Source of the DNA: Ralstonia mannitolilytica
GTDB lineage: Bacteria; Pseudomonadota; Gammaproteobacteria; Burkholderiales; Burkholderiaceae
NCBI RefSeq assembly: GCF_905397375.1
Contig: NZ_CAJPVG010000005.1
Location: 1 to 64,000 of the forward strand
Direction: 5' to 3'
Length of the DNA: 64,000 bases
The notes under the pieces were generated by a model. The model was not told the origin of the DNA, made no database searches, and saw only the letters and a list, made by a program, of their open reading frames with translations. This document shows positions 18,232 to 28,513 of this stretch, piece by piece. A program made the translations under genes and the position numbers. The first letter of the stretch is position 1, and each line of letters starts with the position of its first letter.

Positions 18232-19263
18232 TCAGTGCACCAGGTTGTCGGCCAGCAGGCGTTGCAGCACGTTGCTGGCAATCAGGCGATGGCCGCCGGT
18301 GGTCGGGTGCACGCCATCGGCAAAGAGGTAGGTCTGGTCCGCCCCCGTCGCCACCAGCGTGCTCGACGAGCAGAACAGCGAGCTGCCTGCCGCGCTCGCC
18401 GGCATCTTGTTCGGATCGCACGCCGGCGTGCTTGTGTTGGTGAAGCCGAACATCGCGCCGTTCTGGATCACGGCAGTCAGTTGCGAGTTGAAGTCGATCA
18501 CGCGTGCCGACGTGCCGGCCAGACCGTTCTGCAGCGTCGTGTTGAACACGCCCACCAGCGTATGCAACAGCGCCTGCGCCGCAGGGCCTTGACCCACACC
18601 TTGCGGCGTGAGGCTGCTGTCGGGCAAGTTGAACACGTACAGTTGCGTCGCGTTCTTGCTGATCATGTCTTTGATGTAGCCGACAAGTTCCGTGGCGGCC
18701 TGCTGCACCTGCGCCGCGGCAACGGTGGGCGTGACGGTGGTCGGGTTGGCCGCCACGGCGGCGGCCCAGTAGAAGATGTCGTTGTTGCCGCCAAAGACGA
18801 ACACCACGTCGCTGTTGCCGTTGAAGGTGTTGTTGCTGGCCGCGTAGAAGTTGGCCAGCTGCTGCTTGATCGGGTACGTGAGCGCACCAGCGCCGTTGTT
18901 GTGGCCGATGCCGTTCGGGTCCGTCACGCGCGAGCCGCCCTGTGCATAGTCGAAGCAGCCGGGTTTCGGGCAGCTCTGCACCTGGTTGGCGTAGCCCATC
19001 ACGGCCGGCGTGAGCGCGACGCCCATTTGCGAGGCCACGGTTTCCGCCCAGACCGGGCCAGGGTTGGTGGTGAACTTCCCGCCGCCCACAGCCTGCGCGA
19101 CTGGCGTGTAGGTGCCGGCGTCGCTCAGGCTGTCGCCGAACACGACCATGCGCTGCACCCTCGCGATGTTGCTGTTGCCACCCTGATCGGATTCGCCGCC
19201 GCAAGCCGCCAGGCCCAGCGCGAGTGCCGCCGACGCGACGCCCATCCATTGACGCAACTTCAT
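18232..19263 (-). CDS. GDSL/SGNH-family hydrolase, lipoprotein
   Basis: A 343-residue esterase/lipase-like protein. It begins with a lipoprotein signal, MKLRQWMGVASAALALG, followed by the lipobox LAAC, so it should be lipid-anchored after export. Block I of the SGNH fold is VFGDSLSDAGTY (nucleophile Ser), block III is FGGNNDIF, and the C-terminal DGVHPTTGGHRLIA supplies Asp and His. The ATG at 19263 has GGAGA upstream. It belongs to the GDSL lipase subgroup that includes outer-membrane or secreted esterases. The natural substrate is unknown. It is monocistronic. Confidence 0.9.
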   Translation of the reverse strand: MKLRQWMGVASAALALGLAACGGESDQGGNSNIARVQRMVVFGDSLSDAGTYTPVAQAVGGGKFTTNPGPVWAETVASQMGVALTPAVMGYANQVQSCPKPGCFDYAQGGSRVTDPNGIGHNNGAGALTYPIKQQLANFYAASNNTFNGNSDVVFVFGGNNDIFYWAAAVAANPTTVTPTVAAAQVQQAATELVGYIKDMISKNATQLYVFNLPDSSLTPQGVGQGPAAQALLHTLVGVFNTTLQNGLAGTSARVIDFNSQLTAVIQNGAMFGFTNTSTPACDPNKMPASAAGSSLFCSSSTLVATGADQTYLFADGVHPTTGGHRLIASNVLQRLLADNLVH

Positions 19264-19401
19264 GTCTGTCTCCCGTGTGGATTTTTTTGGTCTGTGGTGC
19301 CGCGGTGCAAACCTGCGCGCGCTTGAAGCACGCGGAACGACACACAACGCCCAAGTGTAGCGAGGTTGCCTGGCGGAAGGCGGGACCCCGCCCCGGAAGA
19401 A

Positions 19402-20412
19402 TTAGAGGTTGCCTTCGAACGCGGCGGCGGCGCGACGCAGGCGGTCGTTGACGGCCGCCCAGGCGGGGGTATCGGCTAGGGTTTCCACCCAGATGGCGTC
19501 GTAGCCGCCACGGTCGAGCTCGCGCAGGAGTGCGTAGAGCGCGTTGGCGTAGGCCGCAGGCGTGGCCGGCGCGGCACGCTGGTCGCAACCCTCGGGCAGC
19601 GCCACCGGCGCACCGAGCCAGACGATGCGCTTGCCGGCCGGCAGCGCGGCAAGGCGCGCGGGCACCTCGGCGGCAGAAAGGAGATACAGCGGCGTGCGCG
19701 GCGCATAGTGCGCCTTCAGCGTGCCCGACGCGCGCGGCGCGGCAGCATCCGGCAGCGCGGGCACCTCGCCCGTGACACGTTCGATGTCTTCCGGTGTGAT
19801 GGCACCCGGGCGCAGCAACACGGGGCCAATGCCCTGGTCCAGCCGCGAGAGGTCGATGATGGTCGACTCGATCCCGACGTCGACGCCGTCGCCTTCGAGC
19901 ACGAACACCGTATCGCCAAATTCATCGCGCACATGCTGCGCGGTGGTGGGGCTCACCTGGCCGAACTTGTTGGCCGACGGCGCCGCAATGCCGCCACGTC
20001 CGCGCTTGAAGCGCGAGAGCAGCGCCTGCGCCACCGGATGCGAAGGACAACGCAGCCCGATGCTGTCCTGCCCCCCTGCCACGGCGGCCGGGATGTGCGG
20101 CGCGCGCTTGAGGATCATCGTGAGCGGGCCGGGCCAGAACGCTTCGATCAACTGCAGCGCAATGCCGGGCACTTCGTCCGCCCAGTACGAGATGTCTGCG
20201 CCGTCCACCACGTGAACGATCACCGGGTGGTTGGAGGGCCGCCCCTTGGCGGCGTAGATCTTCGCGATCGCCTGCGGGTTTTCCGCATCGGCGCCGAGGC
20301 CGTAGACGGTCTCGGTCGGGAAAGCAACCAGTTCGCCGGCCTCCAGCCTGCGCGCGGCCTCGTCGAGGCGTTCGCGCGGGGGCATGACGATGGGCGCGGT
20401 CGGCCTGTGCAT
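19402..20412 (-). CDS. L-threonylcarbamoyladenylate synthase (Sua5/YrdC/YwlC family)
   Basis: A 336-residue enzyme that makes threonylcarbamoyl-AMP from threonine, bicarbonate and ATP for the t6A37 modification of ANN-decoding tRNAs. The YrdC domain (about residues 10-205) shows FPTETVYGLGADA, KIYAAKGRPSNHPV and APSANKFGQVSPTTAQHV. The remaining 110 residues form the Sua5 C-terminal domain (SGTLKAHYAPRTPLYLL), so this is the long Sua5 type rather than short TsaC. It is the last gene of the purC-purE-purK operon, 14 bases after purK, with AGGAG before the ATG. Confidence 0.93.
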   Translation of the reverse strand: MHRPTAPIVMPPRERLDEAARRLEAGELVAFPTETVYGLGADAENPQAIAKIYAAKGRPSNHPVIVHVVDGADISYWADEVPGIALQLIEAFWPGPLTMILKRAPHIPAAVAGGQDSIGLRCPSHPVAQALLSRFKRGRGGIAAPSANKFGQVSPTTAQHVRDEFGDTVFVLEGDGVDVGIESTIIDLSRLDQGIGPVLLRPGAITPEDIERVTGEVPALPDAAAPRASGTLKAHYAPRTPLYLLSAAEVPARLAALPAGKRIVWLGAPVALPEGCDQRAAPATPAAYANALYALLRELDRGGYDAIWVETLADTPAWAAVNDRLRRAAAAFEGNL

Positions 20413-20426
20413 GGCGATGCTCCTGC

Positions 20427-21662
20427 TCACTCCGCCCGCAGGCCCAGCACATGCGCGGCGTGGCGGAACGCCTCGTCCACCACCTCGGGCGACGTGCCGA
20501 CGCAGTTCACGTGGCCCATCTTGCGGCCGGGGCGCGCATCGGCCTTGCCGTACAGATGCACCTTCGTGCCGCTGTGGCGCATGACTTCGTGCCAGGCCGG
20601 CGTGCGCTCCAGACCGTATTCGAACCACACGTCGCCCAGCACGTTCAGCATGCGGCCTGGCGAATGCTGGCGCGTGCTGCCCAGCGGCAGCCGTGCCATG
20701 GCGCGCACCTGCTGCTCGAACTGGCTCGTCTCGCACACGTCCATGGTGATGTGGCCCGAGTTGTGCGGTCGCGGCGCCATTTCATTGGCGACCAGCGAGC
20801 CGTCCTGCAGCACGAAGAACTCCACGCACAGCACCCCGACGTAGCCCATCTCTTCGGCGATCATGGCGGCAGCCGCACGGGTGCGCGTGGCAATGTCGTC
20901 GGAGACGCTGCGCGACGGCATGATGGTCGAGAACAGAATGCCGTCACGGTGTTCGTTCTCGGCCAGCGGCCACGTGGCGGTGGTGCCGTCGGCGGCGCGG
21001 GCAGCCAGCACCGACACCTCGTACGCCAGCGGCAGCCTCTTCTCGAGCACGCACGGCACGTGCTGCATGGCACCCCACGCTGCGCGCAGCTCTTCGACGG
21101 TGGAGACACGTGCCTGGCCCTTGCCGTCATAGCCCATGCGGGCGATCTTCAGGATGCCGGGCAGCAGATCAGCGGGCAGCTGGTCGATATCGGCATCGTG
21201 CTGGATCACCCAGCTCGGTGCCGGCTGGATGCCCGTGCGCGCGGCGCACAGCGCGAAGAATTTCTTCTCGGCGATGCGGTTCTGCGCGATCGACACGCAG
21301 TTGGCGCGCGGAGCAACGAAGGCGCCCAGCTGCTCCAGGCGGTCCAGGGCCTGTGCCGGCACATTCTCGAATTCGGTCGTGACGGCCGGGCACAGCGCGG
21401 CCATTTCGGCCAGCGCCGCCTCGTCGGTGTAGCCGGCGCACAGGTGGCGCTCGGCAATGGTGCCGGCGGGGCTGTTCGGGTCCGGGTCGAGCACGCAGAC
21501 CTTGTAGCCCATCGCCTGTGCGGCATGCGTGAACATGCGGCCGAGCTGGCCGCCGCCTAGCATGCCCAGCCAGGCATCGGGCAGGATCGCGTTGGGAACG
21601 TTCAGCGCGCGGGATTCCGGCGTGTGGGCTTGCGCCAGGCGCGGGTTCAGGTCGTCGGCCAT
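20427..21662 (-). CDS. purK: 5-(carboxyamino)imidazole ribonucleotide synthase
   Basis: A 411-residue ATP-grasp enzyme that carboxylates AIR to N5-CAIR in purine synthesis. The glycine loop [12 protein letters not shown] is at about residue 35, and the ATP-grasp part has [25 protein letters not shown] and [12 protein letters not shown]. The start at MADDLNP (21662) is preferred to an upstream Met nine codons earlier. It lies 19 bases after purE and supplies its substrate. Confidence 0.95.
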   Translation of the reverse strand: MADDLNPRLAQAHTPESRALNVPNAILPDAWLGMLGGGQLGRMFTHAAQAMGYKVCVLDPDPNSPAGTIAERHLCAGYTDEAALAEMAALCPAVTTEFENVPAQALDRLEQLGAFVAPRANCVSIAQNRIAEKKFFALCAARTGIQPAPSWVIQHDADIDQLPADLLPGILKIARMGYDGKGQARVSTVEELRAAWGAMQHVPCVLEKRLPLAYEVSVLAARAADGTTATWPLAENEHRDGILFSTIMPSRSVSDDIATRTRAAAAMIAEEMGYVGVLCVEFFVLQDGSLVANEMAPRPHNSGHITMDVCETSQFEQQVRAMARLPLGSTRQHSPGRMLNVLGDVWFEYGLERTPAWHEVMRHSGTKVHLYGKADARPGRKMGHVNCVGTSPEVVDEAFRHAAHVLGLRAE

Positions 21663-21681
21663 GAATCGGGTCGTGGTTGGC

Positions 21682-22197
21682 TTAAGCACCGTGCACCGGC
21701 AGCGTCATGCCGCGTGCCACTTCGGTCTGCTGCGCGCGGAAGGCTTCGAGCTTGTCGGCCAGCGCCGGGTCGGTGGTGGCAATGGTCGCGATGGCGGCAA
21801 GCGCTGCGTTGGCCGCGCCCGCTTCGCCAATGGCGAACGTCGACACCGGGATGCCCTTGGGCATCTGCACGATGGAGAGCAGCGAATCTTCGCCGCGCAA
21901 ATACTTGGACGGCACCGGCACGCCGAACACCGGCACGATCGTTTTGGCGGCGATCATGCCGGGCAGGTGCGCCGCCCCGCCGGCACCGGCAATGATGGCG
22001 CGCAACCCCCGGTCGCGTGCGGCTTCGGCGTAGCGGAACATCTCGTCCGGCATGCGGTGCGCCGAGACGACCTGCGCCTCGAACGGAATGCCGAACTGGG
22101 TGAGCATGTCGACGGCGTGGCGCATCACGTCCCAGTCGGAACTGGAGCCCATCACCACGCCAACGAGCGGAGCAGATTGCTGTGCGGTCATCGTCAT
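21682..22197 (-). CDS. purE: N5-carboxyaminoimidazole ribonucleotide mutase
   Basis: A 171-residue class I PurE that converts N5-CAIR to CAIR. The core shows [25 protein letters not shown] with the catalytic histidine, [14 protein letters not shown], and the family loop [14 protein letters not shown]. The start at 22197 gives MTMTAQQ; a second ATG two codons later is possible. It is flanked by purC (10 bases upstream) and purK in one operon. Confidence 0.96.
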   Translation of the reverse strand: MTMTAQQSAPLVGVVMGSSSDWDVMRHAVDMLTQFGIPFEAQVVSAHRMPDEMFRYAEAARDRGLRAIIAGAGGAAHLPGMIAAKTIVPVFGVPVPSKYLRGEDSLLSIVQMPKGIPVSTFAIGEAGAANAALAAIATIATTDPALADKLEAFRAQQTEVARGMTLPVHGA

Positions 22198-22207
22198 GGC
22201 TCCAGGA

Positions 22208-23143
22208 TCAGCGCAGCGACTGCCCGGTCAGGCGGGTCAGCGCTTCGCGGTACTTGTCGGCGGTCTTTTCGATCACGTCGGCGGGCAGTTCGGGCGCCGG
22301 CGCCGTCTTCGGCCAGGGCTTGCCGTCGATGCGCACGGCCTCGAGCCAGTCGCGCACGAACTGCTTGTCGAACGACGGCGGGTTGGTGCCCACCTGGTAC
22401 GAATCGGCCGGCCAGAAGCGCGACGAATCGGCGGTGAGCGCCTCGTCCATCAGCGTGAGCGTGCCGTTCTCGTCGAGGCCGAACTCGAACTTCGTGTCGG
22501 CGATGATGATGCCGCGCGTAGCGGCAAAGTCGGCCGCCTCCTTGTACAGGCGGATGCTCACGTCGCGGATCTGCGCGGCCAGTTCCTTGCCGATGCGGCG
22601 CTCGACTTCGTCGAAGGCGATGTTCTCGTCGTGCTCGCCCACGGCGGCCTTGGCGGCGGGGGTGAAGATGGGCTCGGGCAGCTTCTGCGCATTCTGCAGG
22701 CCGGCCGGCAGCTGGACGCCGCAGACGGCGCCCGTGGCCTGGTAGTCCTTCCAGCCGCTGCCCGCCAGGTAGCCGCGCACCACGGCTTCCACCAGGATCG
22801 GCTTCAGGCGCTTGACCACGATGGCGCGGCCGCGCACCTGGTCGACTTCATTCGGGGCGACCACGGTTTCCGGCGCGATGCCCGTTTCGTGCGTCGGCAC
22901 GATGTGGCGCAGCCTGTTGAACCAGAAATCCGACATCTGCGCGAGCACGCGGCCCTTGTCCGGAATCGGCTGGCCGAGAATCACATCAAACGCCGACAGA
23001 CGGTCGGTAGTGATCATCAGCAGCTTGTCGTCGCCGACGGCGTAGTTCTCGCGCACCTTGCCGCGGCCGAGCAACGGCAGGCTGGTGATCGACGATTCGT
23101 AAAGGGCGGAGGCGGCTGTGGGGTTGTCAGATGCGGCGGACAC
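22208..23143 (-). CDS. purC: SAICAR synthase
   Basis: A 311-residue phosphoribosylaminoimidazole-succinocarboxamide synthase that joins aspartate to CAIR. Motifs are [37 protein letters not shown] and [12 protein letters not shown]. It is the first gene of purC-purE-purK-tsaC, after a terminator that separates it from fba. No PurR-type operator was recognised upstream. Confidence 0.96.
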   Translation of the reverse strand: MSAASDNPTAASALYESSITSLPLLGRGKVRENYAVGDDKLLMITTDRLSAFDVILGQPIPDKGRVLAQMSDFWFNRLRHIVPTHETGIAPETVVAPNEVDQVRGRAIVVKRLKPILVEAVVRGYLAGSGWKDYQATGAVCGVQLPAGLQNAQKLPEPIFTPAAKAAVGEHDENIAFDEVERRIGKELAAQIRDVSIRLYKEAADFAATRGIIIADTKFEFGLDENGTLTLMDEALTADSSRFWPADSYQVGTNPPSFDKQFVRDWLEAVRIDGKPWPKTAPAPELPADVIEKTADKYREALTRLTGQSLR

Positions 23144-23202
23144 GGCGGAACCCAGTGGAAGGTCAAAAAACGTGGAAGGCCGACATTATACGTGTGGGCC
23201 CC

Positions 23203-23240
23203 ATGCAAAACGGCTGGCGCACTGCCAGCCGTTTCACTTT
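23203..23240 (-). terminator. Terminator after fba
   Basis: ACGGCTGGC (23210-23218) and GCCAGCCGT (23224-23232) form a nine-base-pair stem around GCACT. The minus-strand side continues into GTTTTG. It lies between the fba stop and the purC start. Confidence 0.75.
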
Positions 23241-23256
23241 GACGCGGCGCGCGTGC

Positions 23257-24321
23257 TTATTGCACCACTTGCGCCAGTTCGCCGTTCTGGTACTTCTGCG
23301 CCATCACGGACAGGCTGACCGGTTTGATCTTGCCGGCCTGGCCTTCGCAGCCGAACTGGATGTAGCGCGCCTTGCAGACCTGCTTGGCGGCTTCGCGCGC
23401 GGGCTTGAGCCATTCGCGGGCGTCGAACTTGTCCGGGTTTTCGGCCAGGAACTTGCGCACCGCGCCCGTCATGGCCAGGCGGATGTCGGTGTCGATGTTG
23501 ATCTTGCGCACGCCGTACTTGATGGCTTCCTGGATCTCTTCGACCGGCACGCCGTACGTTTCCTTCATCTTGCCACCGTACTGGTTGATGATGGCCAGCA
23601 GCTCCTGCGGCACGCTCGACGAGCCGTGCATCACGAGGTGGGTGTTCGGGATGCGCGCGTGGATTTCCTTCACGCGGCTGATCGCCAGGATGTCGCCCGT
23701 GGGCTTGCGCGAGAACTTGTACGCGCCGTGGCTCGTGCCGATGGCGATGGCCAGTGCGTCGAGCTGCGTCGCCTTGACGAACTGGGCGGCTTCTTCCGGA
23801 TCGGTCAGCAGCGCCGAATGGTCGAGCTTGCCTTCCGCGCCGATGCCGTCTTCCTCGCCGGCCATGCCGGTTTCCAGAGAGCCCAGGCAGCCGAGTTCGC
23901 CTTCCACGGTCACGCCGACCTTGTGCGCCATCTCGACGACCTTGCGCGTCACCTCGACGTTGTAGTTGAAATCGGCCGGGGTCTTGCCGTCTTCGCGCAG
24001 CGAGCCGTCCATCATGACCGAGCCAAAGCCCAGGTCGATGGCGCCCTGGCAGATCGCGGGGCTCTGGCCGTGGTCCTGGTGCATGACCAGCGGGATTTCC
24101 GGGTAAGCCTCGACAGCCGCCTGGATCAGGTGCTTGATGAACGATTCGCCGGCGTATTTGCGGGCGCCCGCGCTGGCCTGCAGGATCACCGGCGCGCCGG
24201 TTTCCTTGGCCGCTTCCATCACGGCCTGGACCTGTTCCAGGTTGTTCACGTTGAACGCCGGCAGGCCGTAGCCGTTTTCAGCGGCGTGGTCGAGCAGTTG
24301 GCGCATCGAGACGAGTGGCAT
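23257..24321 (-). CDS. fba: Fructose-bisphosphate aldolase, class II
   Basis: A 354-residue zinc-dependent aldolase that interconverts fructose 1,6-bisphosphate with glyceraldehyde 3-phosphate and dihydroxyacetone phosphate. Zinc and active-site motifs are [32 protein letters not shown] and [11 protein letters not shown]. Its length and sequence fit the Calvin-cycle subtype (CbbA-like) common in beta-proteobacteria. It follows pgk and pyk on the same strand and begins 81 bases after pyk. Confidence 0.95.
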   Translation of the reverse strand: MPLVSMRQLLDHAAENGYGLPAFNVNNLEQVQAVMEAAKETGAPVILQASAGARKYAGESFIKHLIQAAVEAYPEIPLVMHQDHGQSPAICQGAIDLGFGSVMMDGSLREDGKTPADFNYNVEVTRKVVEMAHKVGVTVEGELGCLGSLETGMAGEEDGIGAEGKLDHSALLTDPEEAAQFVKATQLDALAIAIGTSHGAYKFSRKPTGDILAISRVKEIHARIPNTHLVMHGSSSVPQELLAIINQYGGKMKETYGVPVEEIQEAIKYGVRKINIDTDIRLAMTGAVRKFLAENPDKFDAREWLKPAREAAKQVCKARYIQFGCEGQAGKIKPVSLSVMAQKYQNGELAQVVQ

Positions 24322-24402
24322 GGTTTTCTCCTATGGGTCGATCTGTATTCGGTCTCAGGAACGCATCTTGTTTGCGTAGCAAGCAGCGTTCCGTGGTGTG
24401 CG

Positions 24403-25842
24403 TCAGTGCATGCCGACGCGGACAATCTTGAGCGTGTTCGTGCCCCCCGCCTGCCCCATCGGCTCGCCGACGGTCAGGACGATGAAGTCGCCGCGCTGCA
24501 CGACGCCACGCGCGACCAGCAGTTCTTCGGCCTGGTGCAGCGCTTCGTCGCGGTCCATGCTGCTGGCCAGCGGCAGCGACTGCACGTTGCGGTACAGGGC
24601 CATCTTGCGCTGCGATGCCACGTTTGGCGTCATCGCATAAATGGGAATGTTGATGCCGTGACGGCTCATCCAGAGCGCCGTGGCGCCGGAATCGGTCAGC
24701 GCCGCAATCGCCTTGACCTGCAGGTGGTGCGCCGTGAACAGCGCGCCCATGGCGATCGACTGGTCGATGCGGGTGAAGGTCTGGTCGAGGAAGTCGGCGT
24801 CCAGATGCACCGGCTGCGACTTTTCCGCTTCCACGCAGATGGCAGCCATGGCCTCGATCGTCTCGACCGGATAGCGGCCGGCAGCGGTTTCGGCCGACAG
24901 CATCACGGCATCCGTGCCGTCGAGCACCGCGTTGGCAACGTCGGACACCTCGGCGCGCGTCGGCACCGGGTTGACGATCATCGATTCCATCATCTGCGTG
25001 GCGGTGATCGTCAGCTTGTTGGCTTCGCGCGCCAGCTTGATCATGCGCTTCTGTAGCGCCGGCACGGCCGCGTTGCCCACCTCCACGGCCAGGTCGCCGC
25101 GCGCGACCATGATGCCGTCGGACGCGGCCAGGATCTCCTCGAGCACGCCGGGGCGGATGGCCTCGGCACGCTCGATCTTGGCGATCATGCGGGTCTTGTG
25201 GTTGTGCGGCGCGCCGGCCACGGCGGCCAGCTGGCGCGCCATCTCCATGTCGGTGGCGTTCTTCGGGAAGCTGACCGCGACGTAATCGGCGCCCAGCGCC
25301 ATCGCGGTCTTGATGTCTTCCATGTCCTTGGCCGTCAGCGCCGGCGCCGACAGGCCGCCGCCCTGGCGGTTGATGCCCTTGTTGTTGGAGAGATCGCCGC
25401 CCACCTTGACGATGGTTTCGATCTCTTCGCCCACCACGCGCTCGACCTGCAGCACGATCAGGCCGTCGTTGAGCAGCAGCAGGTCGCCGGGGCCGACGTC
25501 GCGGGGCAGTTCCTTGTAGTCGAGGCCGACGCGCTCCTGGTTGCCGAGTTCGCAACGCGCATCGAGCGTGAAGCGATCGCCGGGGTTGAGCGTGATCTTG
25601 CCGTTCTCGAACTTGCCGACGCGGATCTTCGGGCCCTGCAGGTCGGCCATGATGGCCACTTCGCGGCCCACCGAGCGCGCCGCCTCACGCACCAGCTCGG
25701 CGCGTGCCACGTGGTCTTGCGCGGTGCCGTGCGAAAAGTTGAGCCGCACCACGTCCACACCGCCCGCGATCATCCGCGTGAGGATTTCCAGCGTGTTGGA
25801 TGACGGGCCGAGGGTGGCGACGATCTTGGTGGCGCGGGTCAT
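24403..25842 (-). CDS. pyk: Pyruvate kinase
   Basis: A 479-residue glycolytic kinase making ATP and pyruvate from phosphoenolpyruvate. Motifs are TKIVATLGPSSN at the N-terminus, RLNFSHGTAQDH, IAKIERAEAI with the catalytic lysine, MVARGDLAVEVG and ITATQMMESM. The C-terminal domain ends KIVRVGMH. It lies 48 bases downstream of pgk and probably shares its transcript. Confidence 0.96.
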   Translation of the reverse strand: MTRATKIVATLGPSSNTLEILTRMIAGGVDVVRLNFSHGTAQDHVARAELVREAARSVGREVAIMADLQGPKIRVGKFENGKITLNPGDRFTLDARCELGNQERVGLDYKELPRDVGPGDLLLLNDGLIVLQVERVVGEEIETIVKVGGDLSNNKGINRQGGGLSAPALTAKDMEDIKTAMALGADYVAVSFPKNATDMEMARQLAAVAGAPHNHKTRMIAKIERAEAIRPGVLEEILAASDGIMVARGDLAVEVGNAAVPALQKRMIKLAREANKLTITATQMMESMIVNPVPTRAEVSDVANAVLDGTDAVMLSAETAAGRYPVETIEAMAAICVEAEKSQPVHLDADFLDQTFTRIDQSIAMGALFTAHHLQVKAIAALTDSGATALWMSRHGINIPIYAMTPNVASQRKMALYRNVQSLPLASSMDRDEALHQAEELLVARGVVQRGDFIVLTVGEPMGQAGGTNTLKIVRVGMH

Positions 25843-25890
25843 GGGCGGCGGTGTCTCGTTGGTGGGATGGGCGAAGGAAGCGAGGGGCCC

Positions 25891-27102
25891 TCAGGCCTGC
25901 GCGGTCTGGCTTCGGGCACGCTGCTCCAGGATCTCCACGGCCGGCAGCGTCTTGCCTTCCAGGAACTCCAGGAATGCGCCGCCGCCGGTGGAGATGTAGC
26001 CCACCTTATCGGCGATGTTGTACTTGGCGATGGCCGCCAGCGTGTCGCCACCACCCGCGATCGAGAAGCCCGACGAGGCAGCAATGGCCTCGGCCAGCAC
26101 CTTGGTGCCGTTGCCGAACTGGTCGAACTCGAACACGCCGACCGGACCGTTCCACACGATCGTGCCGGCGGACTTCAGCTGCTCGGCGAGCCGCGCGGCC
26201 GTCTTCGGCCCGATGTCGAGGATCATGTCGTCGTCCGCCACATCCTTCACGTCCTTGACGGTGGCGGCTGCCGTGGCACTGAATTCCTTCGCGCAGACCA
26301 CATCGACCGGGATGGGCACCGACGCGCCGCGTGCGGCCATCAGGTCGATGATGGCCTTGGCATCGCCCACCAGGTCCGGCTCGGCGAGCGACTTGCCGAT
26401 CTTCAGGCCCGCCGCGAGCATGAACGTGTTGGCGATGCCGCCGCCGACGATCAGGTTGTCCACCTTGTCGGCCAGCGACTTGAGAATCGTGAGCTTGGTC
26501 GAGACCTTGGAGCCCGCGACGATGGCCACCAGCGGGCGGGCCGGCTGGCCCAGCGCCTTGCCCAGCGCGTCGAGCTCAGCCGCCAGCAGCGGGCCGGCGC
26601 AGGCGATGGGGGCAAACTTGGCAATACCGTGGGTGGTGGCTTCCGCGCGGTGGGCGGTGCCGAACGCATCGTTGACGTAGAGATCGCACAGCTTGGCCAT
26701 CTTCTGGGCCAGTTCGTCGCTGTTCTTCTTCTCGCCCTTGTTGACGCGGCAGTTTTCCAGCAACACGACCTGGCCGGGCGCGACATCCACGCCGTCGACC
26801 CAGTTCTGGACGAGCTTCACGTCACGGCCGAGCAACTCGGACAGGCGCTTGGCGACCGGTGCCAGCGAGTCTTCCGGCTTGAACTCACCCTCGGTCGGGC
26901 GACCCAGGTGCGAGGTGACCATCACGGCGGCGCCAGCGCCCAGGGCCGCCTGGATGGCCGGCACGGAGGCGCGGATGCGGGTGTCTTCGGTGATGTTGCC
27001 GGCATCGTCTTGCGGCACATTCAGGTCGGCGCGGATGAACACGCGCTTGCCGGCAAGCTTGCCTTCGGAGATGAGATCGGACAGACGCAGGACGTGAGGC
27101 AT
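25891..27102 (-). CDS. pgk: Phosphoglycerate kinase
   Basis: A 403-residue enzyme that transfers phosphate between 1,3-bisphosphoglycerate and ADP. Motifs are [15 protein letters not shown] near the N-terminus, [46 protein letters not shown] and [12 protein letters not shown]. It is the promoter-proximal gene of the pgk-pyk-fba set. The start ATG is at 27102. Confidence 0.96.
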   Translation of the reverse strand: MPHVLRLSDLISEGKLAGKRVFIRADLNVPQDDAGNITEDTRIRASVPAIQAALGAGAAVMVTSHLGRPTEGEFKPEDSLAPVAKRLSELLGRDVKLVQNWVDGVDVAPGQVVLLENCRVNKGEKKNSDELAQKMAKLCDLYVNDAFGTAHRAEATTHGIAKFAPIACAGPLLAAELDALGKALGQPARPLVAIVAGSKVSTKLTILKSLADKVDNLIVGGGIANTFMLAAGLKIGKSLAEPDLVGDAKAIIDLMAARGASVPIPVDVVCAKEFSATAAATVKDVKDVADDDMILDIGPKTAARLAEQLKSAGTIVWNGPVGVFEFDQFGNGTKVLAEAIAASSGFSIAGGGDTLAAIAKYNIADKVGYISTGGGAFLEFLEGKTLPAVEILEQRARSQTAQA

Positions 27103-27232
27103 GGCAGCTACGGAAGAATCGCGGAAAACGGCGATTTTACCCGATGCGCCTGGTCAAAACGTGCGTTTCGCGGCGGCGTCCTGCCGGCTCCACCGTCCTG
27201 CCGAGGCCGATCGGCCGGGAGCCTGCAGGACG

Positions 27233-28129
27233 CTATGCCGGCAGCGGCGTGCGGCGGCGCAGCCACATCCAGCTTTCGGCGGAATACACGGCCAGGCCGA
27301 TCCAGATCAGCACGTAGCCCGTCACCTTCGGCCCCGCGAAAGGCTCGTTGTACAGCCACACGCCGAGCAGCAGCTGCAGCGTTGGGCTCACGTATTGGAG
27401 CAGGCCCAGCAGCGACAGCGGAATACGCCGCGCGCCGGCGCCAAACAGCAGCAGCGGCAGCGCCGTCAGCGGGCCGGCCAGCGCCAGCAGCAGCTGGACG
27501 TGCGGCGATGCGGCCAGAAAGGCGTTCTGGTGCTGTGCCGCCAGCCAGCCGAGGTAGGCCAGCGCCAGCGGAAACAGCAGCAGCGTCTCGAGCGTCAGCC
27601 CTTCGAGCGCACCCAGTGGCGAGGTCTTGCGCAACAGGCCATAGAAGCCGAATGAAAATGCCAGCGCCAGCGCAATCCACGGCAGCGTCCCAGCCTGCCA
27701 GGTGAGCCACGCAACGCCGGCCGCGGCCAGCGTCACCGAGATCCACTGCACCGGCCGCAGCCGCTCGCCCAGCACCAGCGCGGCCAGCATCACAACCACC
27801 AGCGGGTTGATGAAGTAGCCGAGGCTCCCCTCCAGCACGTGGTCGTGGTTGACCGCCCAGATGTACGTCAGCCAGTTGGCCGCCAGCAATGCCGTGCTGG
27901 CGGCATACCGCCCCACCACGCGGGGCTGCGCGCGCAACGCCCACAGCCACGCCCAGTGCCGTTTCACCAGCAGGATCACCACCATCACCGCCAACGACCA
28001 GATCACCCGGTGCGACAGGATCTCCACCGGCGACACCGCCTTGAGCAGCTTGAAGTACAGCGGGAACAAGCCCCACATCGTGTAGGCCAGGAAGGCGAAG
28101 ATCACGCCGTTGCGGGTGGAAGCGGGCAC
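27233..28129 (-). CDS. rarD: RarD-type EamA/DMT transporter
   Basis: A 298-residue membrane protein with ten hydrophobic segments, the DMT superfamily layout. The opening NGVIFAFLAYTMWGLFPLYF, then SHRVIWSLAVM, NWLTYIWAVN and YFINPLVVVMLA, are typical of RarD, a putative permease linked to chloramphenicol sensitivity in Pseudomonas. The transported compound is not known. It follows azlCD after 60 bases on the same strand. Confidence 0.88.
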   Translation of the reverse strand: MPASTRNGVIFAFLAYTMWGLFPLYFKLLKAVSPVEILSHRVIWSLAVMVVILLVKRHWAWLWALRAQPRVVGRYAASTALLAANWLTYIWAVNHDHVLEGSLGYFINPLVVVMLAALVLGERLRPVQWISVTLAAAGVAWLTWQAGTLPWIALALAFSFGFYGLLRKTSPLGALEGLTLETLLLFPLALAYLGWLAAQHQNAFLAASPHVQLLLALAGPLTALPLLLFGAGARRIPLSLLGLLQYVSPTLQLLLGVWLYNEPFAGPKVTGYVLIWIGLAVYSAESWMWLRRRTPLPA

Positions 28130-28189
28130 GCTTGTGTCTCCATGAGGGTCGGTTCACGTCGGAATGGACGCGTTGATTGGGCGCAGCTT

Positions 28190-28513
28190 CTATCCCCAGA
28201 GCCGCAGCACGGTAAACACGCCCATCCCGACGAAGATCATGCCCAGCATGCGCCGCGTCGCCACGTAAAACACCGTGGCTGCAATGCCGGCCATCAGGCG
28301 CGGGTTGTTCCAGCTCGGATCGAAATGGCCCTGGTTCCACAGCAGGTCGGGCAGCACGATGGCGATGAGCGCGGCCGCCGGCGCAAAGCGCAGCGCGTGC
28401 TGCAGGCGCGTGGGCAGCGCCATGCGGTCGCCCACCGCCAGAAAAAGCGAGCGCGTGAAAATGGTCACCACCGTCATGCCCAGAATGACCAGCCAGATCT
28501 CCAGCGTGCTCAT
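28190..28513 (-). CDS. azlD: AzlD-family branched-chain amino acid transport subunit
   Basis: A 107-residue membrane protein with three to four hydrophobic stretches. It is the small partner of AzlC in a two-component exporter of branched-chain amino acids. LVILGMTVVTIFTRSLF and LPTRLQHALRFAPAAALIAIVLP are AzlD-like. Its ATG overlaps the azlC stop (ATGA), indicating coupled translation. Confidence 0.88.
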   Translation of the reverse strand: MSTLEIWLVILGMTVVTIFTRSLFLAVGDRMALPTRLQHALRFAPAAALIAIVLPDLLWNQGHFDPSWNNPRLMAGIAATVFYVATRRMLGMIFVGMGVFTVLRLWG